A DNA stretch of 22,454 bases from positions 1 to 22,454 of the forward strand of contig DASUNQ010000316.1 of NCBI GenBank assembly GCA_036277075.1. The letters are read 5' to 3'. Position numbers and translations under genes: made by a program. The notes beneath the pieces are model-generated. The model saw nothing but the letters and a program-made list of their open reading frames with translations. It was not told the origin of the DNA and did no database searches. Shown here one piece after another: positions 20,484 to 22,454 of the stretch. Positions within the stretch are counted from its first letter, which is position 1. Each line of letters begins with the position of its first letter. Source of the DNA: DASUNQ01 sp036277075. Its GTDB lineage: Bacteria; Acidobacteriota; Thermoanaerobaculia; Multivoradales; UBA5704.

Positions 20484-21964
20484 GGAGCGGCGCTTCCGCG
20501 CCTCCGGGTCCACGCCAGCGCCGCCAGCCAGAGCAGGAGCGCGAGCGTGAGATCGACGAAGAAGCCGGCGGCGAGGAGGTGGCGCGAGAAGTCGACGACG
20601 ATCCCGTCGCCGAAGACCGCGACCGCGATCTCGCCGGCGGCCGCGAGACTGGTGAAGGCGAGCGCCAGTCCCACGGCGATGAGCCGCGGGTCCTCCCTGC
20701 GGGCGGCGAGCAGCCCGGCACCGGCGGCCGCGGCCAGGAGACCGAAAAGGGGGTAGCCGCCGGGCAGCAGGCGGTTGCGCGCCGCCGTCCAGACGGCGAG
20801 ACGCGGCTGCCGCGCCGCGCAGCGCTCGTCGCTCGCGAGCCAGAGCAGGCCTTCCACGCCGGCCAGGCCCTCGCCCCCGCGGCGCAGGAGGCGCGCGGCC
20901 ACCCTCGGCTCCCGCCGCAGCACCGCCGCCGTCGCCCGGAAGCCGGCGAGCTGCGGATGGTCGCGCAGGAACCGCTCCGCGCCCGGAGTGAAGGCGTGCT
21001 GCCCGACGAGGGCGCGGCTTTCGGGTGGGAAGCCGAGCAGCGCGAGATGGCCGGCCGGATCGTCGCTGGCCATGAGGGCGCCCGTGAACAGCGCCTGATA
21101 GGCGTTGACCCGGTGCAGGCCGGCGGGGCGCTGCACGTTCCGCACCCCGAGCGCGACGAGGACGACGAGGACCGCCGCGAGCGCCAGCCAGGCCACGCCG
21201 TCCTCCACGCCGCCGAGCCCGCCTGCCGTCGCCCTCTGCCGCCGGCGCCGGCGCCAGAAGGCGAGGAGGAGCGCCGCGGCGGCGAGCGGGGCGGTGAAGA
21301 AGTGGTGCGTCGCGCTGCCCGCCAGGAGAACGCTACCCACGGCCGCGACCGCGACCGCCGCCCAGAAGCGGCGGCCGCCGAGCGCCAGGAGCCCGCAGGT
21401 GGTGAGCAGGGCGAAGAGCAGGGTGCCGCCTTCGCGGTAGAAGGTGTTGAAGAAGGTGGTCTGGCGCGGATCCGAAAGGCTCGCCGCGACCGGCAGCGCC
21501 ACCAGCACCGGCAGCAGCCACGAGCGGCCGCGGAGGCAGCGGGCGGCGAGGGCGTAGAAAAGGAGGACGAGGAGGAGGGCGGCGGCGCGCAGGATCGCGC
21601 CGAGGGTCTGGAGGTCGAAGACGGCGTCCCGCGTCAGGGCGCGGTCGAGCCGGAAGGCGAGACCCCACAGGAAGCGCGAGGTGCCGGCGTCGGCACTCGT
21701 CACCGCCGGGTCGGGCGCGCTCCGGTAGTCCCAGAAGCGGTGCCAGCAGCGGAAGAAGCGCCGCTGCCACTCCGGATCGGCCGGGTCCGGCCAGTTCACC
21801 GCGAAGCCCTGCGGCTTGACGACCCAGCCCTCGACGAAGCGCGTGAAGTCGCCGTTGTCCGGAGCGGCGAACTCGAGGTTGGCGAGGTTGAAGGCGAGGA
21901 ACCACCCCGCGAGCAGCGCGCCGCCGAGGACCTGGAGGAGCCGGCGGCGCGCCGCGCCGCTCAC
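20480..21964 (-). CDS. Polytopic membrane protein of unknown function, possible glycosyltransferase
   Basis: I do not recognise this gene with confidence. The product of about 494 residues has roughly nine or ten hydrophobic segments: one near the N-terminus (LLQVLGGALLAGWFLAFNLA), five or six between about residues 120 and 245, one near 265, and three in the last 90 residues. An APDNGDFTRF motif follows the first helix, in the place where membrane glycosyltransferases of the GT-C type carry an acidic motif in their first external loop. A WsfD-like or other GT-C hexose transferase is therefore a weak guess. A large soluble stretch (about residues 280-390) contains FPPESRALVGQHAF. The start GTG at 21964 overlaps the lpxK stop as GTGA; an in-frame GTG at 22006 is the alternative. 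Its position between two lipid A genes suggests a role in lipid A or LPS assembly, which is inference from context. Confidence 0.8.
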   Translation of the reverse strand: MSGAARRRLLQVLGGALLAGWFLAFNLANLEFAAPDNGDFTRFVEGWVVKPQGFAVNWPDPADPEWQRRFFRCWHRFWDYRSAPDPAVTSADAGTSRFLWGLAFRLDRALTRDAVFDLQTLGAILRAAALLLVLLFYALAARCLRGRSWLLPVLVALPVAASLSDPRQTTFFNTFYREGGTLLFALLTTCGLLALGGRRFWAAVAVAAVGSVLLAGSATHHFFTAPLAAAALLLAFWRRRRRQRATAGGLGGVEDGVAWLALAAVLVVLVALGVRNVQRPAGLHRVNAYQALFTGALMASDDPAGHLALLGFPPESRALVGQHAFTPGAERFLRDHPQLAGFRATAAVLRREPRVAARLLRRGGEGLAGVEGLLWLASDERCAARQPRLAVWTAARNRLLPGGYPLFGLLAAAAGAGLLAARREDPRLIAVGLALAFTSLAAAGEIAVAVFGDGIVVDFSRHLLAAGFFVDLTLALLLWLAALAWTRRRGSAAP

Positions 21965-22454
21965 GCCGCCCGTCCCGGCAGCGCCGCCAGCGCGCCGTCG
22001 AGCCACTCCCAGAATGCCGGCTCGGGATCGGCGCGCACCGGCAGCTCGGCGAGCGGCAGCTCGAGCCGGCCGTGCAGCTTGACGCGGTCCTTGCCGCTGG
22101 TGAGGACGGCCGCGGCGCCGCTCTCGGCGTAGGCCCGCCGGATGCGCGCCAGGCTCGCCTCCGGGTAGGGGTGGTGGTCGGCGAAGCGGAGCTCGCCGGC
22201 GACGTCGTAGCCGGCGCCGCGCGCGGCGCGCGCCAGCTCCTTGGGGCGCGCGAGCCCGGAGACGAGGAGGACCCGCTCGCCGGCCGGCAGGGCGCGGCCG
22301 TCGCGCAGGCGTGCCGCGCCGATCTCCGTGGCGCTGGCGAAGCCCGGCCCGCCGAAGCCGAAGGGGGCGAGCGCCTGCGCCAGCGCCGGCCCCGGCGAGA
22401 GGCCGCCGTGCCAGCGGGCGCCGGTCAGCACCACGGCGTCCGCCCGGGCCGCCG
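21961..22454 (-). CDS. lpxK: Tetraacyldisaccharide 4'-kinase, C-terminal part
   Basis: The gene runs off the right edge; the last 164 residues are visible, and the frame continues through ARADAVVLTG to the window end, so no start is present. LpxK phosphorylates the 4' position of the lipid A disaccharide precursor at the inner membrane. The visible part matches the C-terminal half of the family: RADAVVLTG, then LLVSGLARPKEL, FADHHPYPEASL (the family F-DHH-Y motif), and VLTSGKDRVKL, which corresponds to the usual TEKDAVKL with the Glu replaced. The Walker A region lies outside the window. The stop TGA (21961-21963) overlaps the GTG start of the next gene. It heads, in this window, a translationally coupled operon with a membrane protein and an lpxL-type acyltransferase; the promoter is not visible. 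Confidence 0.9.
   Translation of the reverse strand, partial: AARADAVVLTGARWHGGLSPGPALAQALAPFGFGGPGFASATEIGAARLRDGRALPAGERVLLVSGLARPKELARAARGAGYDVAGELRFADHHPYPEASLARIRRAYAESGAAAVLTSGKDRVKLHGRLELPLAELPVRADPEPAFWEWLDGALAALPGRAA

Noticed and set aside
19623..22132. Forward-strand open frames across the lipid A operon.
   Set aside because: They are antisense to LpxL-family, membrane-protein and LpxK coding sequence and encode low-complexity charged peptides.
1..22454. tRNA or rRNA genes, CRISPR arrays, transposases or integrase sites.
   Set aside because: None was seen; repeats in the window are either homologous module sequence or the hairpins in the A5 insert.

Overview
The window is very GC-rich DNA (well over 70% by eye) from a Gram-negative bacterium. 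The Gram-negative call rests on two lipid A genes at the right edge, a tetraacyldisaccharide 4'-kinase (LpxK) and an LpxL/HtrB-type acyltransferase. A high-GC Myxococcota or Acidobacteriota (Thermoanaerobaculia-like) source would fit composition and content, but this is a guess; no taxonomic marker is present.

Positions 3-19589 (+) are one uninterrupted reading frame, open at the left edge, for at least 6,528 residues of a hybrid non-ribosomal peptide synthetase / type I polyketide synthase. Domain order is (C)-A-PCP / C-A-PCP / C-A-PCP / C-A-PCP / C-A-PCP / KS-AT-ACP / TE. The five A domains give hand-read specificity codes: DALWLGGTFK (Val-like), DLFNNALTYK (probably Ala), DAWFLGHVVK (Leu), DPRHFVYRAK (alpha-aminoadipate, Lys2-like) and DLYDFSLVWK (unassigned, Cys-type relative). 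The AT carries the malonyl-type HAFH motif. There are no epimerisation, methylation, ketoreduction or reductase domains, and a classical TE ends the line. The predicted product is therefore a peptide (at least five residues) extended by one unreduced malonate unit.

Two features stand out. The fourth A domain resembles fungal Lys2 alpha-aminoadipate reductase rather than its neighbours. The fifth A domain contains an in-frame, much less GC-rich segment (about 14580-14723) with perfect hairpins, which looks like a small palindromic element inserted in coding sequence without breaking the frame. Modules 1 and 2 also share a stretch of about 400 bp at roughly 93% identity, exactly 3,294 bp apart, a sign of duplication or gene conversion.

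Positions 19605-22454 (-) hold three tightly coupled genes read toward the synthetase: the 3' part of lpxK, a polytopic membrane protein of unknown function, and an lpxL-family acyltransferase. Each junction can be read as a GTGA start/stop overlap, indicating an operon. The synthetase and the lipid A operon are convergent, 15 bp apart, so this is probably one edge of the biosynthetic cluster. No gene-free stretch of 300 bp exists; the non-coding part is essentially only 19590-19604.
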